From: Scleropages formosus
Taxonomy: Eukaryota; Chordata; Actinopteri; Osteoglossiformes; Osteoglossidae
Assembly: GCF_900964775.1 (NCBI RefSeq)
Contig: NC_041817.1
Location: 17,440,783 to 17,504,782, forward strand
Direction of reading: 5' to 3'
DNA length: 64,000 nt
Each line of letters begins with the position of its first letter. Within the stretch, counting starts at the first letter, position 1. The notes beneath the pieces are model-generated. The model had not been told where the DNA came from, made no database searches, and saw only the letters and a list, made by a program, of their open reading frames with translations. The translations under genes and the position numbers were made by a program. Shown here piece by piece: positions 12,272-25,600 of this stretch.

Positions 12272-12425
12272 CTGAGACCACTTGTCCTGAGTGGGGTTGC
12301 GGCAAACTGGAGCCTAACCCTGCAACACAGGGTGCAAGGCTGGAGGGGGAGGGGACACACCCAGGATGGCACCCCAAGCAGGACTCGATCCCCAGGCCCT
12401 CCATGACCCCGCTCGGGACAAGCGG
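12217..12425 (-). mobile_element. TG-tailed SINE, reverse orientation, rearranged head
   Basis: (CA)n at about 12217-12268, then the reverse body. The far end departs from the usual order: after the box-B region a second copy of the 3'-end motif (ACCCCGCTCGGGACAAGCGG) appears in the opposite sense, so the 5' head is missing or rearranged. It lies just past the cyp27c1 poly(A) signal. Confidence 0.8.
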
Positions 12426-12429
12426 TTGT

Positions 12430-15400
12430 TGACGATGGATGGTTATTAAGCTTTGTAGGAAATTTATTAATTAAGAGCATTATTTCTAGAAGCATTCTCA
12501 CTTTACAGCTTTTTTCCCCAACCAAGTGCCTAAAACTTTTGCACAGTATTGTATGCCATAATACCTTTACATCTAAGGAAAATTGTGGGTACTGCCATTC
12601 AAATGTGCAATCAAAAAATAACTTGATTTTAATAGTTAATTTTTCCACTCACTGTACATATGATTGCAAATACAAGCAAATAAACATGTTGCAGAAATTC
12701 CCATTAGTGTAGAGGTGGGAAATCACACCCGAACAGAGCAGCAGCCTGAAAAATGGGCAAATTAGAAATATTGTCACACCTGCAAAAGCTAGGTGATATC
12801 AGGTGATTAAAGCTTTACATTTCTTTCTTGGTAAATAGTATGAATCATACAAAAGAGACTGCAGACATTGAAAAGCATTGAGTCATGTATGTATCATTTA
12901 CATTGGTGAAAAATGTGAACAGGGCCAAAAAACAAGAAACATTACTATGGGTTAAGGTTATAACCCAATAATTTTAATTTGTCTTTTAAGACTTAAGTAC
13001 ATCAACACTGTCTAGAAAGCTGTCAAAATGCTATTTCGTAGTTATACAACCATAGGACCCTGTATGTTACGGTGAATTTTCTTGCCCTTTTTGCTTGGTT
13101 TCCATATTTTTTATAGTTTGACATTAATCCTAAACAACTGATTTTTGTCTGTTCCTGGATGTTAGCATTACAGTTGCTGTTTCTAGAATAAAAAGATCTA
13201 ACAAAGTGAATCTTAATAATTGTAAAGGATTTCACAGGGTGGAAGATGCTAACTCATGCAGAGACTTGGACTGTTACTTTTTTAATGGTCTAAATTGTGG
13301 ATTGCGAGACGTGCCAGGAAGAATGACTGTGGACAGTATATTTCTGTAACCTCTTAAAATGTATAGTTTTCAAATAACTGATAACTTATTTGCCTTCCAC
13401 CCCTCCTGGGGCATAAGCTGCCAACAAGGGCTGTCCAACTGTAGTTTCCTTGTTGGCATTTCTGTAGCTGGCAAGATTTTTACAGTGTGAGGTAGTTAGC
13501 CCGACACCCAATCCTCCTACTTTCTCAGCTGGGCTTGGGACCGTCAATGGTGGAGTTAAATAACTGATATAATTCAATAAAAAGTGTACTGTACCAAAAG
13601 AAACAACAAATTAATGAAAGATCTGGAATGTTAATTTATAGGGCTCAAAATGTCTAGCAACATTACAGACATTGTAACATTACAGATTGCAATAAGTTTA
13701 CACTATTTGTATTGTTTCACGGTTGCATGGTGGTAACAGTGGGTGGTGTTAGTACCCATCAGCACCTGAGCTGTGGGTTTGAATTCAGCTCCATCTGTAT
13801 CTGGAGTTTGAATGTTCTCATGTTTGTGTGGGTTTTCTCTGGGTACTCCTGTTCCCTCACACAGTTCATGTGTTTCAGGTGAGCTGGTGACTGTAAACTG
13901 ACTGCAGTTTGATTTCAGTATGTACTTGATTGCGCTGTCATGACTGCTGTCATGGACTGCTGTCCTGTCCAGGTTGTACCCTGCCTCTGTCTTTGGCCAG
14001 TGGGATAGGCTCTAGACCACTGCAACCCATTGCATTGAAAAAGAGGTTAGACCTACTAATTAATTAAAATATTGTAATTTTGTTTCTTTTGCCTGTGTCT
14101 AGCAGAGTGTTTTTCAAACTGGACCAACAGTGTGCCTAGGTTTTCATTCCAAAAATGTTGACAGCTGAAGTGATACAAAAAACTGACCAAAAGCGTGGCT
14201 CCACCTTAATCTAGTAATCATTCATCAGAAGATGTATGTGGTTTATGACTCAATAATTCCTAAGTACTAAAGAATTAAATGCAGTCCCCACTATATGTGA
14301 CTCCAAAATAAGTAGTTATTTCATAGGTAAATCACTCCTTACTTGTGACCATGTCTCCCTATAAATCAAATCAAATCAAATCAGTTTACACTACTATAAA
14401 ACACTTTTTCCCTGCAGATCTGACGCTAGACTTGGATAGGTGTGTTTTAATTCTTACCTTACAAAAACAAACAGTATTTATATATTTTTTAAATTCTTTT
14501 AAATTATTTTATTGTATGCTCACAAAATGTGCTACCCAGTCTAGCAGAAGTGACCAGCCTACTAAGTGAGAAACTACAACCCACTAAAAGCAACAGTGCA
14601 CTCTTAATATCAAATGCAATAATAAGAAATGATAAGAAATAACCCTCAAAGCATACTGGACTCTCTTTCAAAAAAATAGTAAAATTTTATGAAGGGCTTA
14701 CAAGCACTTTCATTTTACAGTGCATCACTCTATATATTTATCGTTGCCTCCTGATACTATTGTGTTCCATTATGTACAAGCTGTAATTTTACCCAAGTAA
14801 AATAAATGTTACCTATTATGACGTCAGTAAAGGATAAGGATAACTAAGGATGAGGCTGGAGAGCTATTGAATACAGTAAGGATTATATGGGATGGGTAAG
14901 ATAAATATGATATGCAGTTCAAGTGTTTCATCCAGTGCTGTCCGATTTAATTGAGTATCAGCTCACTTTTCGCGTGTTTCCCCGATGTCTTTACTGTATT
15001 TATGCTGTACTACAGTAATTGCATTTCAGATCTTCCCATCCGGAGTGCTGCGCTTTACTGCCATCTAACGGTAAAAGTGAACATCACTTTGTTAACTTCC
15101 TTTTATCTTTTTTACTTCTAGAATTCCCGATTAAGACTAAAAATGTCAGCATTAGTCTCAGCCATGTCGGGTTTAGACGTCTGACACAGATACACCACAG
15201 CAGCTGGAGGTTTCATTCTATACTGAGCCAGTTCCACACATTTTTGGGCATATTACAATGAATATTTGTGTAAACACAAGGCCCTCACGTAAAAACAGGT
15301 TCTTTTTTAAGTCGTCTTGGCACCATATGGGCGTGTTAGTGGTACATTGCACCAGAGGCTCCCTTCCAAAACCCACTTTTTACATATAGAATATCATCTT
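12430..15400. other. cyp27c1-bin1 intergenic spacer
   Basis: AT-rich with no gene recognised. It contains a perfect 10-bp-stem hairpin (GCCAACAAGG 13420-13429, CCTTGTTGGC 13448-13457), an old SINE (listed separately) and an AATCA-type run near 14365. Confidence 0.5.
13721..14045 (+). mobile_element. Old fish SINE relic (GTGGGTTTTCTCTGGG type)
   Basis: The stretch carries the order of short motifs typical of an ancient fish SINE group. These are GGTTTGAATTC (box-B-like, about 13777), GTTCTCATGTTTGTGTGGG, a cytosine-rich stretch, GTCCAGGTTGTACCCTGCC and GGGATAGGCTCTAGACC. It is diverged and no target duplication was seen. Confidence 0.6.
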
Positions 15401-15411
15401 TAAGCAACAGG

Positions 15412-15570
15412 TGGCGTAGTAGTTACGACAATCACCTTATAATCTGGAAGTTCTGAGCTCGTATTTGACTTGTGATGCGGTAGCCTTAATCAAGGTACTT
15501 AACCCTGAACAGCTTCAGTAGGAGTCCACTGCTGTATAAAAGAGCGAACTGTTGTAATGTTACATTTTAA
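15412..15570 (+). mobile_element. Second-family tRNA-SINE copy (diverged)
   Basis: GGTGGCGTAGTAGTTACGAC is followed by AATCAAGGTACTTAACCCTG and GCTGTATAAAAGAGCG, the same motif order as the fuller copy at 55151-55355. It is diverged. Confidence 0.6.
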
Positions 15571-15724
15571 GGTGCCTATCAGGTTAGTAACAGGAAGGCG
15601 CTGGTGGCAATCATGGTGGTGTGTTTGTCTGTGGGCTAGAGCACCACACTCTTGTTATCCCAGCTGTCACTGTATTTATGGACTCGTTCGCTGTGAGAGT
15701 GAAAAATAAGGTCTGCACTGTTGC

Positions 15725-16137
15725 TTGGTTGCCCCCCTCGTCCCCTATTCTCCTGGTCCACTGGTTGCCCGGTCTCCTATTCGCCTGGTCGCCTGGTCCC
15801 CTATTCGCCTGGTCCCCTAGTCACCTGGTCACCTGGTCCCCCATTCCCCTGGTCCAGTGGTTGCCCGGTCTCCTATTCCCCTGGTCGCCTGGTCCCCTAT
15901 TCCCCTGGTCGCCTAGTCCCCTGGTCCCCCATTCCCCTGGTCGCCTAGTTTTCTATTCCTCTGGTTGCCTGGTCTCCTGTTCCCCTAGTTGCATGGTCCC
16001 CTAGTCACCTGGTCGCCTGGTCCCCCATTCCCCTGGTCCCCTATTCCCCTGGTCGCCTGGTCCCCTATTCCCCTGGTTGCCTGGTCCCCTAGTCACCTGG
16101 TCGCCTGGTCCTCTATTCCCCTGGTCGCCTGGCCGCT
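15725..16137. repeat. C-rich minisatellite upstream of bin1
   Basis: About 410 bp built from 8-bp variants (CTGGTCCC, CTGGTCGC, CTATTCCC, CTAGTCAC) in higher-order blocks of roughly 24-40 bp. The complementary strand carries repeated GGGGA and GGGG tracts. It lies about 530 bp upstream of the bin1 start codon. Open reading frames across it are by-products of the 8-bp periodicity. Confidence 0.93.
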
Positions 16138-16299
16138 TGCAGTGTGTCTTTAAGAGGCCCGTCCACGCCACTGTCCGACGATGGGAAACGAGATCTTTTA
16201 TTTCAGGCTGACGTTTCCGGCGCTTAAACAACAGGGTTTGATCTGAGCCTAACCGAGCCGTGGTGGCGTGCACTGCATTAGTTAGTGGGACTTTTCATT

Positions 16300-16668
16300 T
16301 ATTTTCACCTCCCCAGCCTTTAAAACACTCACCGCGCGTGTTTCGATCTGCCTATTTTCGTGCGTCTTGAAGCTGCTGTGCCGGGGGGGGGTCAGAACCG
16401 CACTGAGGTCAGAACCGCACTGAGGTCGGAGGCTGCGCAATGCGCTGTCTCTTTAAAAGGAACCCCCCCCCCCCCCGTCCCCCGCCCCCCTTTCCTCCCC
16501 TCCCCTCCCCTCCGCTACCAGCAGAGTGTCGGACCCCGGGCTCTGCCGTCTCAGCCCCCTGTTCATCGGCCTCGTCGGCGGTTGCTGTACTGCTCCGTCA
16601 GACCGTCCCGACACACACGTACACACACACACACACGTCCGATCGAGGAGCCCCCCGCGGAGGACAAG
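16300..16668 (+). promoter_or_regulatory. bin1: bin1 promoter/5' UTR region, GC-rich
   Basis: CpG- and C-rich block ending at the bin1 ATG. It has a direct duplication of TCAGAACCGCACTGAGG (about 16392-16425), a C12-type run near 16467, repeats of CCCCTCC, and an (AC)n stretch at 16611-16636 within the likely 5' UTR. No clear TATA box. Confidence 0.45.
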
Positions 16669-19600
16669 ATGGCTGAGATGGGGAAAGGAGTGAGCGCTGG
16701 GAAACTGGCGAGCAACGTGCAGAAAAAGATCACCAGGGCACAGGAGAAGGTAGGACTCGGGTTCGAGGCACATGGGCCCCATTCCTCTCTATTTTTGTAG
16801 CGATGTTTCAATGTCAAACCACTCTGACTCTCTCTCTCAGTGTCTGTCACTCAAACGCGCACACGCGCGCGCACGCACTCGCTCATTGGTTCGCTGTCAC
16901 TGGGGCTCTCCTTGCAACAGTGTTGCAAAATAAATAGCGTATCATTGTCTGAAAACCGTTCAGATGTTTTTGCACGTTCTCCTCGGACCACACAGTGTGG
17001 AAGCCGAAGCCGTCCGTCATTCCTGTGTTTCGCAGAGATGTGGAAACGTGTTGAAGGGACTAATTAACGGGTTTATTTTCAGTACTTTATTTAATGTCAC
17101 TTCTTTCGCCCTTGGACTGAGCTGTGTTTGTTCAAGTCCTTCCTTGCATCCCTAAAGTGGTCTCCCATCTGACCTCTGTCACAGGAAGAGTGAGTCACGA
17201 CCAGCAGATTTTACAGATTTCAGCTCCAGCACAGGGTTTAATGTCCATTATGTATGCAGTCAGGAGCCCTGAAGCTGTATTTTCTAGGCTCCCTGTGTCA
17301 GACCCTTTTAATCCTGACCTGTATGTGTTGGAACTATTAGCAGGGAATTAAAACGGTGTGGGATCCAGTCTGCTTGTCCCCTGCTGCGCAGGCTGGCCTT
17401 GAGGCTCCTTCAGATCAAGGAGGTTTCACCCTCAAACAGCCTGGATCTGTAAAGCCACTTATTCAGAGCGATGTTAACAGCACTGAGGATGTCAGTCACT
17501 CATCAGGGGACTACTGACCTGTACACATCTCTGTACAAGCTTAGATGAGTATAGCAGTTTATAATATGAATAGTGAAGTATTATGAGTCCCTACCCCTTA
17601 GTAGAAGGTCCTGTTCCTATATACAAATGAAGCTTGCCTTTATAAAATTTCTCTAATGTATAATAACCAGTGTAGTGTGTGTCTTTCTCTATTACAAGGT
17701 AATACACAGGAATCCTTTGGAAAGGTTTAAATGAAATTTGATCACATACAGTACCAGTCAAATGTTTGCATTTTTAGGGATGTAGTGTTTTTTTTTTTTT
17801 TAAGCATTTGGTTGATATGTTTCAGCAGTAAGTCTGTCATCATGGCTTCCCAGCTCTTCTGAAGAAATCTCTAGAGGTGTAGGACACTTTTGGGTTGCTT
17901 TGCTTTTGACTCTTCTCCAGTTTTTCCTGTAAAAGTATTGCCAGGTTGCTCGGGTGGCTGAGACTTTTGAAAGCAACCCTGCGTGCTTGCGTGAAATTAG
18001 GAGGAGCAGGAAGTGCGGTATTTAGGGGTGTCGGATTGTAATCTAAAGGTCCCCAGGTCGAGGCCTACTTGTACTGCAGCACTACTTCCCCTGAATTACT
18101 CCATTAAGAATACCCAGCTCTATAAAGGGCTAAATCGTTGCATAGTTGATTATCTGGTTCCAGTAAAATTTATCCAGCTGTATAAATGGGTAAATAATTG
18201 AAGGTAGATTAACGTTATAAACGGCTTTGGAGAAAAATCTCAGTTGAATGAATAAAAGTAAATGTAATCTGACATTGTAAAACAAGGTAAAGACATCAGC
18301 TAAATATTAGATTAGATTATTAGATCCATTCTGCTTGGAGTCTGTGCTTTGACTAGAGGAAAAGGAAGCTCCCATGTTTCATTCAAAGGATTCTTTCCTT
18401 GCTTCCTTCCACATCTACTATGTCTTGCTTTTCCCCTTCTCGCTTCCTCTTCTCTACCCCTCCTGGCGCTGTCAACCAGACTTGAACAGTTAACCAAACA
18501 TACCCCCCTCTTGCTGCGACGAACGTTGCATTGTGCCCAAGTCATCATTCCGGTTTTCTCATTGTCCTCTTGACACATTTGCAATGCAGTACCTGTGCAA
18601 GCAGTTGCTTAATTTTGTTTGTAGGTCCCTGTGAGTAAGAGACTGCCCTCAGGGGGTGGATACCACACAATGTACAGCATCCGGCTGCCATTTAAAAGCA
18701 AGTGGAAAGTCTCTGAAAGGAACAGCACATCAAGCTGATTACTCTGTGTGGAATGTCAGTCTCCTCTTTAGTGAAGCCCATGGGGGGGGGGGGATGGCTT
18801 CTAAACTGGAACAGCTGACAGAAAATCCCACCTCATTCCTGAATCGTGGATAGAAACTAAGGGCCAGAGGACTCCCCCACCCTGATGTCAAAACTTACTC
18901 TCCGACCCCCTTGAGCCATTCATGCCTTTCTAGTATAGATAGCAACCGCTTCCCAGCCTTTCCCCAGCATGTCTCTCACTTGAATGTTCAACACCCTTGT
19001 ATGTTTCAAACTCCACCCCCTCCTACCAGCCTTGTACTTCCTACATTTGGGACCAACCAGTTCATGGCTCCGCCCTCACACCTGTCCTCTCCCTGCAAGT
19101 GGGATGTTGTCTGATGGCTATGAATAGCCCACACATTGCAGTCCTTTTTCTAATCCCTCATGAACCCTGGCTTGGGGTAGTGGTCATGCCAGCAGGAGGG
19201 GGTATTTTTGGTTCAGGACTGAAACTGAACCTCAGTGAACTATGGTGAATCCTGGGTTCCTATAAAACAAACAGTGACACTGTCTGCCCCCCAGTGTGGC
19301 CTTTTATCTACCAACAGTTTAGCCATTAAAGTTCCAGACTTGGATGGTAATTGAGACCGTGTGCAGACCTGCTTTATTCCTATGGGGAAACAGATGGAGA
19401 CTGGCCCAGGGAGTTGTCACTGACCCCGCCCCTATTTTCACAAAAAACGGCTGAAGCCTCACCTCTGAAATATTTTAAGAGAAAATACTTACCTTGGTTG
19501 CATTCAGACATCTCCTCTAGATGGTCTTGGCCGAAGTATCGCAGAGGTAAACGAGTAGATCGAAATACTATGCAGAGGTGTGAACTGGGTTTGAATTGTT

Positions 19601-22600
19601 TCACGGCAGCTGGGTGGGGATGGAATGTGCTGGCTGGTTTGGGATCTAGTTACCACGGGTCCTTCACAGACAGAGCACACTGTGGGTGCCATCCTGGAAG
19701 AAGGAACCCACCATGTCCCGGCAGATTTCATTTGCTGGGTTACGGTGCTCTGATTTAAAGAAGTGGACAGCATGGGTGGATTATCTGGGTAATGTGTGAA
19801 GGTCATCGCCCTGTTCTTACTGTTCACAGTGCACACTGTATTAATCTGTGGCATTTTATGTACTTTATTTTACCTGAGCTCTCTTTCTCATTGGTTGAGG
19901 TAAACTCTAAGTTGAAAATGTTGTGAAGTTGGGCATGGCAGCTGTTTATCTCATGGTGAGTCTAATGGCAATGATGAAGCTATGTTTAGGCCTAGAGGAA
20001 CAACTGCTCTGTGGACAAGGTCAGGTTGTGGCTTGCACTTAGAACCATATTATTTACCGATAAATTGGGCCTTGTGTGAGAAATTCCTGCAGAAGGCCAT
20101 CTTGCGAATATCATGAACTGTATTGTAGCATCTGCAGTCCCTTAGTAAGAGAAATCTCACAGTCATCAATGTTTTTCAAAATGCATACTATGATATATCC
20201 AGTAAGTTCTAGGACTGGCTGCCATGTGACTCTGTAGTGGTTACAAGCATCAGTTCATGCGTGTTACATGTAATGGTACGACGGTTGTATCATAACGCAC
20301 AGAGTGGCTAGTCTGAGAATTTGACTGTATTATGTATAAGATCAGTCAGGTGATAAAGGTAATGCAGTTTGCATGGAAGGATTTTCTTGTTCTCATGGGA
20401 GACCTGGCTAAGAGCCCCCACAAGAAAAGCACAGTAGAAAGGATGACATGTTTTGAAGGGTCTAATCTCCAACTGCAGTGGAACGGGTGTCTGTGAGGTC
20501 TTCTCGGTACTCTGGCCCGTGGCTTGTCATGTTGCAGATCCTCTGAACCACTACAAATTAGTACAGGTTCACACCTTGCTCTGGTCTGCAACAGAAGCAA
20601 GAGCTTTTATGGGGCTTAGATCAACAGCCTGCTGATTGAGTCCAGTTCTGTGATTATGCTGTCGTGCCTATCTCAGCAGCATCTGAGCCATGCTCACGCC
20701 CAAAGATCATGTTTTTTTTTTTTTTTTTTATTTATTTCCTTAAATTCCTGAATTCCCAGTTTTTGTGCCTTGCCTCTACTACTGCTGTCACTTACGAGCT
20801 AGTAGGTCCACATGATAAGAACTCAACCCAAGGTACATCATCTGTACTCAGATACATTCCTGGCTTCTGGTTTGCTTTTTTGTTAATTCCCCCACGCTCC
20901 TCCTTCATATTCCTGCATCTTTTTAAGGATAAAGTATAATGGACAGAGTTGTGTGCTAAGTTATGTCTATGGAACATGATTTAGTGGAGCTTTCAGCTGT
21001 GATGTGACTGTGCAAATTAAACACAATTCGCTCTCATTTTGGTGCTGTACAGCGCCATGGACCAGGATTTCTGCACCAGGTGGCCTCAGTGTTTGAGCCG
21101 TATGGCTGAGTCAGGTGACCAGATAAAACCTTCGTCACGGCGATAAGCTTAACCACCAGCTCCGGGAGCTGAACTAAATTCCTGTTCCACCCAGGCCTTT
21201 TTGTTATCCTCTCTTCATCATGTTTTTGTGTACCTGAACCGTCTGCACCACTCCTCAGACTCCATCTTTTGCTGCTTTATGCTGCTCCTCTGCAGCCTCT
21301 GAGGTCTGTGGTTCTGTCGTCTTCTCTTGGATGGGTCTTAATTCTCCTAGCATATCTCTCCTGTGCACTGCTTCCTCCCTCATCCTTTTCCTGTCCCCCC
21401 CCACTTAGAAGACCTCAGAAAAAGGAAAGTTTGGAGTTCTGTTGCAGATACACATTCTTGAACAAGCTCTCCGTGTGTGACACAGTCAAGAAACTGACAT
21501 AGTGTGTACTGGCACAGCAAAAATCAGACTCGCCTGAAAACATGGACAAAGTACAGTGTTGGTTGTTGTAGTATTGTGAAGTTAGATCAATTTTACTCTA
21601 TCACTGTAATCCAGAGCTCTCCAAAGATCAATCATCGTTCTGACTTCTCCCAACCTTATTTCCTTTGAGACATGCAAGTCCCAAAATACAACCGAACATG
21701 GAATACTGGACAGTTCCATATTAATTTCCAGGAATGCAGGAAGAATATACAGTCATGTTTAATCTTGCAATGTCCTATTTTCAGTGTTCAATGCCATTTG
21801 GTACATTGGCTTCCAGTGCAACGAAAAATTTGATAAATGTGAGGCTGCACAGTATGATTAACAGTGGAGTTTAATTTTCAGAGGCTGCATAATGAGGTTT
21901 CAGAAAAGGTTGTATGTTCTCAACGTTGTCCACTGATGAAGCATCAACAGATGACTCCTTCGTTATAACACGCGTGGACTCGGAAGGGGTCGTCACACAA
22001 AATGGGGCAGCGTGATCGCAAAAGCAGCATGGCCACTCGCAAACCATCAGGGACGAGCCAAGGGAGGAACCAGGAGAGCGGTTCCACTTGCTGTGGAGCA
22101 GGGCCCTTTAGGCAACAGATCTCTCAGCTGAATCAGATTTGTTGCTATTAATAACTGGACTTCTCATCAGACAATCACTGACAGCTGGGAAGATGATTAG
22201 GTGGCTTCCCAGTGTGGGACTCCCAACCAGGAAACGTACTGTGTGACAGCTGATGTCCCTAGGTGGCGTCAGTGTTCTCTCAAGCAGCTGTGCCTCTTGG
22301 CTAGAATTAACACCATAATCATAGATAAAAACTTTGTCTGCTCTGCTTAAACTCTAATTGCTGAACGCTAAACTGCGATGGGTCTCACTACTGGGAAACT
22401 GACTGACAGCAAAAGGAATCGACAGAGAAAGTCAGCTGACAACGAAGAGACATTTAGTGGTTCACCTAAAAATGACTGTTGCTGACAGCGGCCAGTGAAA
22501 TTATGGTTTGCGGTAATACTGACTTAATGGGTAAAACTTTCTCTCTTAAAAATGAATTAAGTATGAAAAATTCAAAAGTCATGTAAAGAGGGTGATGGAC

Positions 22601-25600
22601 ATGTATTGGTATACAAGTGTGTTTTTGGTCTTTACAAGCCTGCTTGCGTAAAAATAAAAAAGTAATGATGCTGAAAACTGCCTTGAAAAGTTGTGTGAGT
22701 AACAGTAAATTTAACACGTCGCTACGACATCTGGTTTGTTCTTGTACGTAATGCTCCATTCTTGATGCTGTGTTTCCTGTCTATCAGCAGTGACCGTTTC
22801 TGATATTAAAGCTTACAACTACGTTTCATAACGTGTAGTTTTCTCCCATGCAGGTCTTGCAGAAGCTGGGTAAAGCAGATGAAACGAAGGATGTGCAGTT
22901 TGAGGAGGGCGTGAATAATTTCAGCAAGCAGCTGGTCAGAGTCCTCACATTCCCATCCCTCTACACACCTGTCCTCCCCCACAGTCCAATGAAAGGGTGT
23001 TCCTATTTCAGTCTCTTCCCAGCTGATCATTGCCTCTCACATACATCCCCTGTCACTCTCCTTCCCATCTTCCTTTTTGGAGACCTGCCAATAATAGAAG
23101 CTGAATCTGTTAGCTCAACATTATAGGAGAAAGGGAAGTACGGTATGTTAAAGAGAAAGCAGAATATGGTAGCTCAGACTACCTGTTGTCCTGCCTGTTC
23201 ACCTGTTTTCATTTCGTCTCTCCCTCAAACTTTTCTTCTCATCTCTCCATCCTGCCTTTATAACCATCTGGCTGCTGCGTCTTTTCATATCTCATGCGTA
23301 CGCCATGGTTTGTGTTCCTAGGGAGAGGGCACCAAGCTGCAGAAGGACCTGAGAGCCTACCTGACAGCGGTTAAAGGTCTGAACTCATACCACTCTTAGA
23401 TTTCCTGCCTGTGTTACTGTCCAAACTCAACATTTCCACCCCTTTGTGTCTGCTTGACACCTAAAGACAACAGGCAGAGAAGCGGTGAAGGATGTCGGCT
23501 TGTTCTTTCACTGACATTCATCTATCTTGTTGCCTACAGCGATGCACGAGGCGTCCAAGAGGCTGCAGGACTGCTTGGCGGACATGTATGAGCCAGAGTG
23601 GTACGGCAAGGAGGAGATGGACTCCATTAAAGAGGTTAGGTTTTGTTCATCCTCTGCCTGGTTTCTTCTGTCTTCTGACATAAAGACGCTTGTTCTGCAC
23701 TGCAACATGGCTCGGACACCACACGCACACGCTCACACATGCACGCAAAGGTAGACGAGTTCTTTCACACGCTCTCATTTGCTCCCTGCTTTCCTCAGTC
23801 CTCCCCATATCTACCACCTTCATCACTGCATGTCTCTTACTCTACTTTCTCTCCCCACTTCTCTTGCTATGAAGGAGATGATAGAGAAGGAGTTGGACAA
23901 CACTCTAGAGGTAAAGGGGTAGAGAAGCAAGAGCCACCATGAAAGCTGCATAGTTAGTGTGACTAGACTCCTCTCAGTTTGAGAGCACATAGTACCCTGA
24001 AGTTAGTGGAAGGAGGCTTTGTGGTTGTGTGTGTCTCAGCTGAGTTCTTGGTCTTTCAGGACACCGACCTTCTGTGGACTGACTTCCATCAGAAGCTGGT
24101 GGACCATGCGTTGATCTCAATGGATACATACTTGGCCCAGTTCCCTGACATTAAGGTAGGAGGCAATTTATCTCAAATTCTTCTGTCTCTGTGATGTCCT
24201 TTGTTCAGGCCACGTCGGCTCCTCCACGCAGGCTCGCATCGACAAGAGGAACAGGAAGCTGGTGGACTACGACAGCGCGCGGCATCACTTCGCCTCTCTC
24301 CAGAAGGGAAAGAAAAAGGACGAAGTAAAGATCGCCAAGGTAATGCTGTCTTCCACAACCTCCTGTCACCAGTTTCAGCATCTAAATGATGGACACATAA
24401 CTAACAGAGTCCCCTGGGACACATCACATGACATTCTGTTGACATTTAGCCTGCTTACTAACAGAAAACGAATAGAGCCAAACTAGTGACACACAACTGA
24501 CTGTCCTGTCCTCTCACAGGAGAGATGCCTGGTGTGCAGCTATTGGTCTTGGTGTTAAGTGTAAACATGAGTCTGAGTGCAGTTAACCAGCAGCTGCAGA
24601 GAAGTACATGTTTCTTTAGCTGCAAAGCATTCATTTAAATGTTGTTGTGTCTATCAGTGTATTTCTGTGTGTTTTGGGTCCTCTGATTGTATTTGAAAAT
24701 AAATTGATCTTTAACCCTGAGAGCCCTGTTTGCTTGCCTGTTTTAATGTGGTAACTTGGCACGCATCTTGTGTCTTTCTCTCGCACACTCCCTCCTTTGC
24801 TCTCTTCTTTGTTGTTGCTGTTGATTCCTCCCCTTCTCTTTTGCACCCTGCTCTCTCTTTCTCACTATTGCACGAGCAGCCAGTCTCACTCCTGGAGAAG
24901 GCAGCCCCAGGCTGGGCTCAAGGGATACTGTCAGCACACCATGTTGCTCAAACTAACCTGTCGAGAAGCCAGGTGACTCTTAACCCCTTCACACCCTTGC
25001 TATATCCCACCCAGCCCGCTAACTGTGCATGCTGCCTCTGCCGTTACAGCCCTGTCCTCTGCATGTGTAGGACATCAGTAAAGCCCAGTCCTGTTCTCCC
25101 AGCTCCTAAACCCCACTTGTCTTAAGTAGACTGAAATAGAATCGGGAGTTTCCTCAGTTGTGCGTAATTGAAACATTTGTTCTGCCACTGAGCTGTAGCA
25201 TCACCTGTTAAACCTGTTAGTCTCTCAATGACTGCAGTACAATATCATGAGGAGGGGTCCGATAGGTCCTGTGATCTTAAGTGATTAATTTACATAGAGT
25301 AGGACGGAGGGTTAATAATCTGTAATTTTTTGCTTTAAGTCTAAGATATTCATTGTCATAAGACTGGAATTTAGCATCTTCCGGAGTAGACTGCATTGTC
25401 ATAGAGACTAATCCCAACATTTTGTTTCCTATGTTGGAAACATCCTCAGGGTTCTGCATCATAAACCGTTAGACGTTGTCTTCACGGATCATTGATGTAG
25501 TCTGTTAGGTTGATTGAGGAGTTTGGGTATTTATAGTGGTTGGTGGGCGGGGCTGTAGTCAGTGAGGGGTGCGATTGGATCGTGTATCTGCCGGAGGGTG

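Noticed and set aside
15621-16273. Open frames in the C-rich minisatellite
   Set aside because: By-products of the simple tandem repeat; no start context, splice sites or protein likeness.
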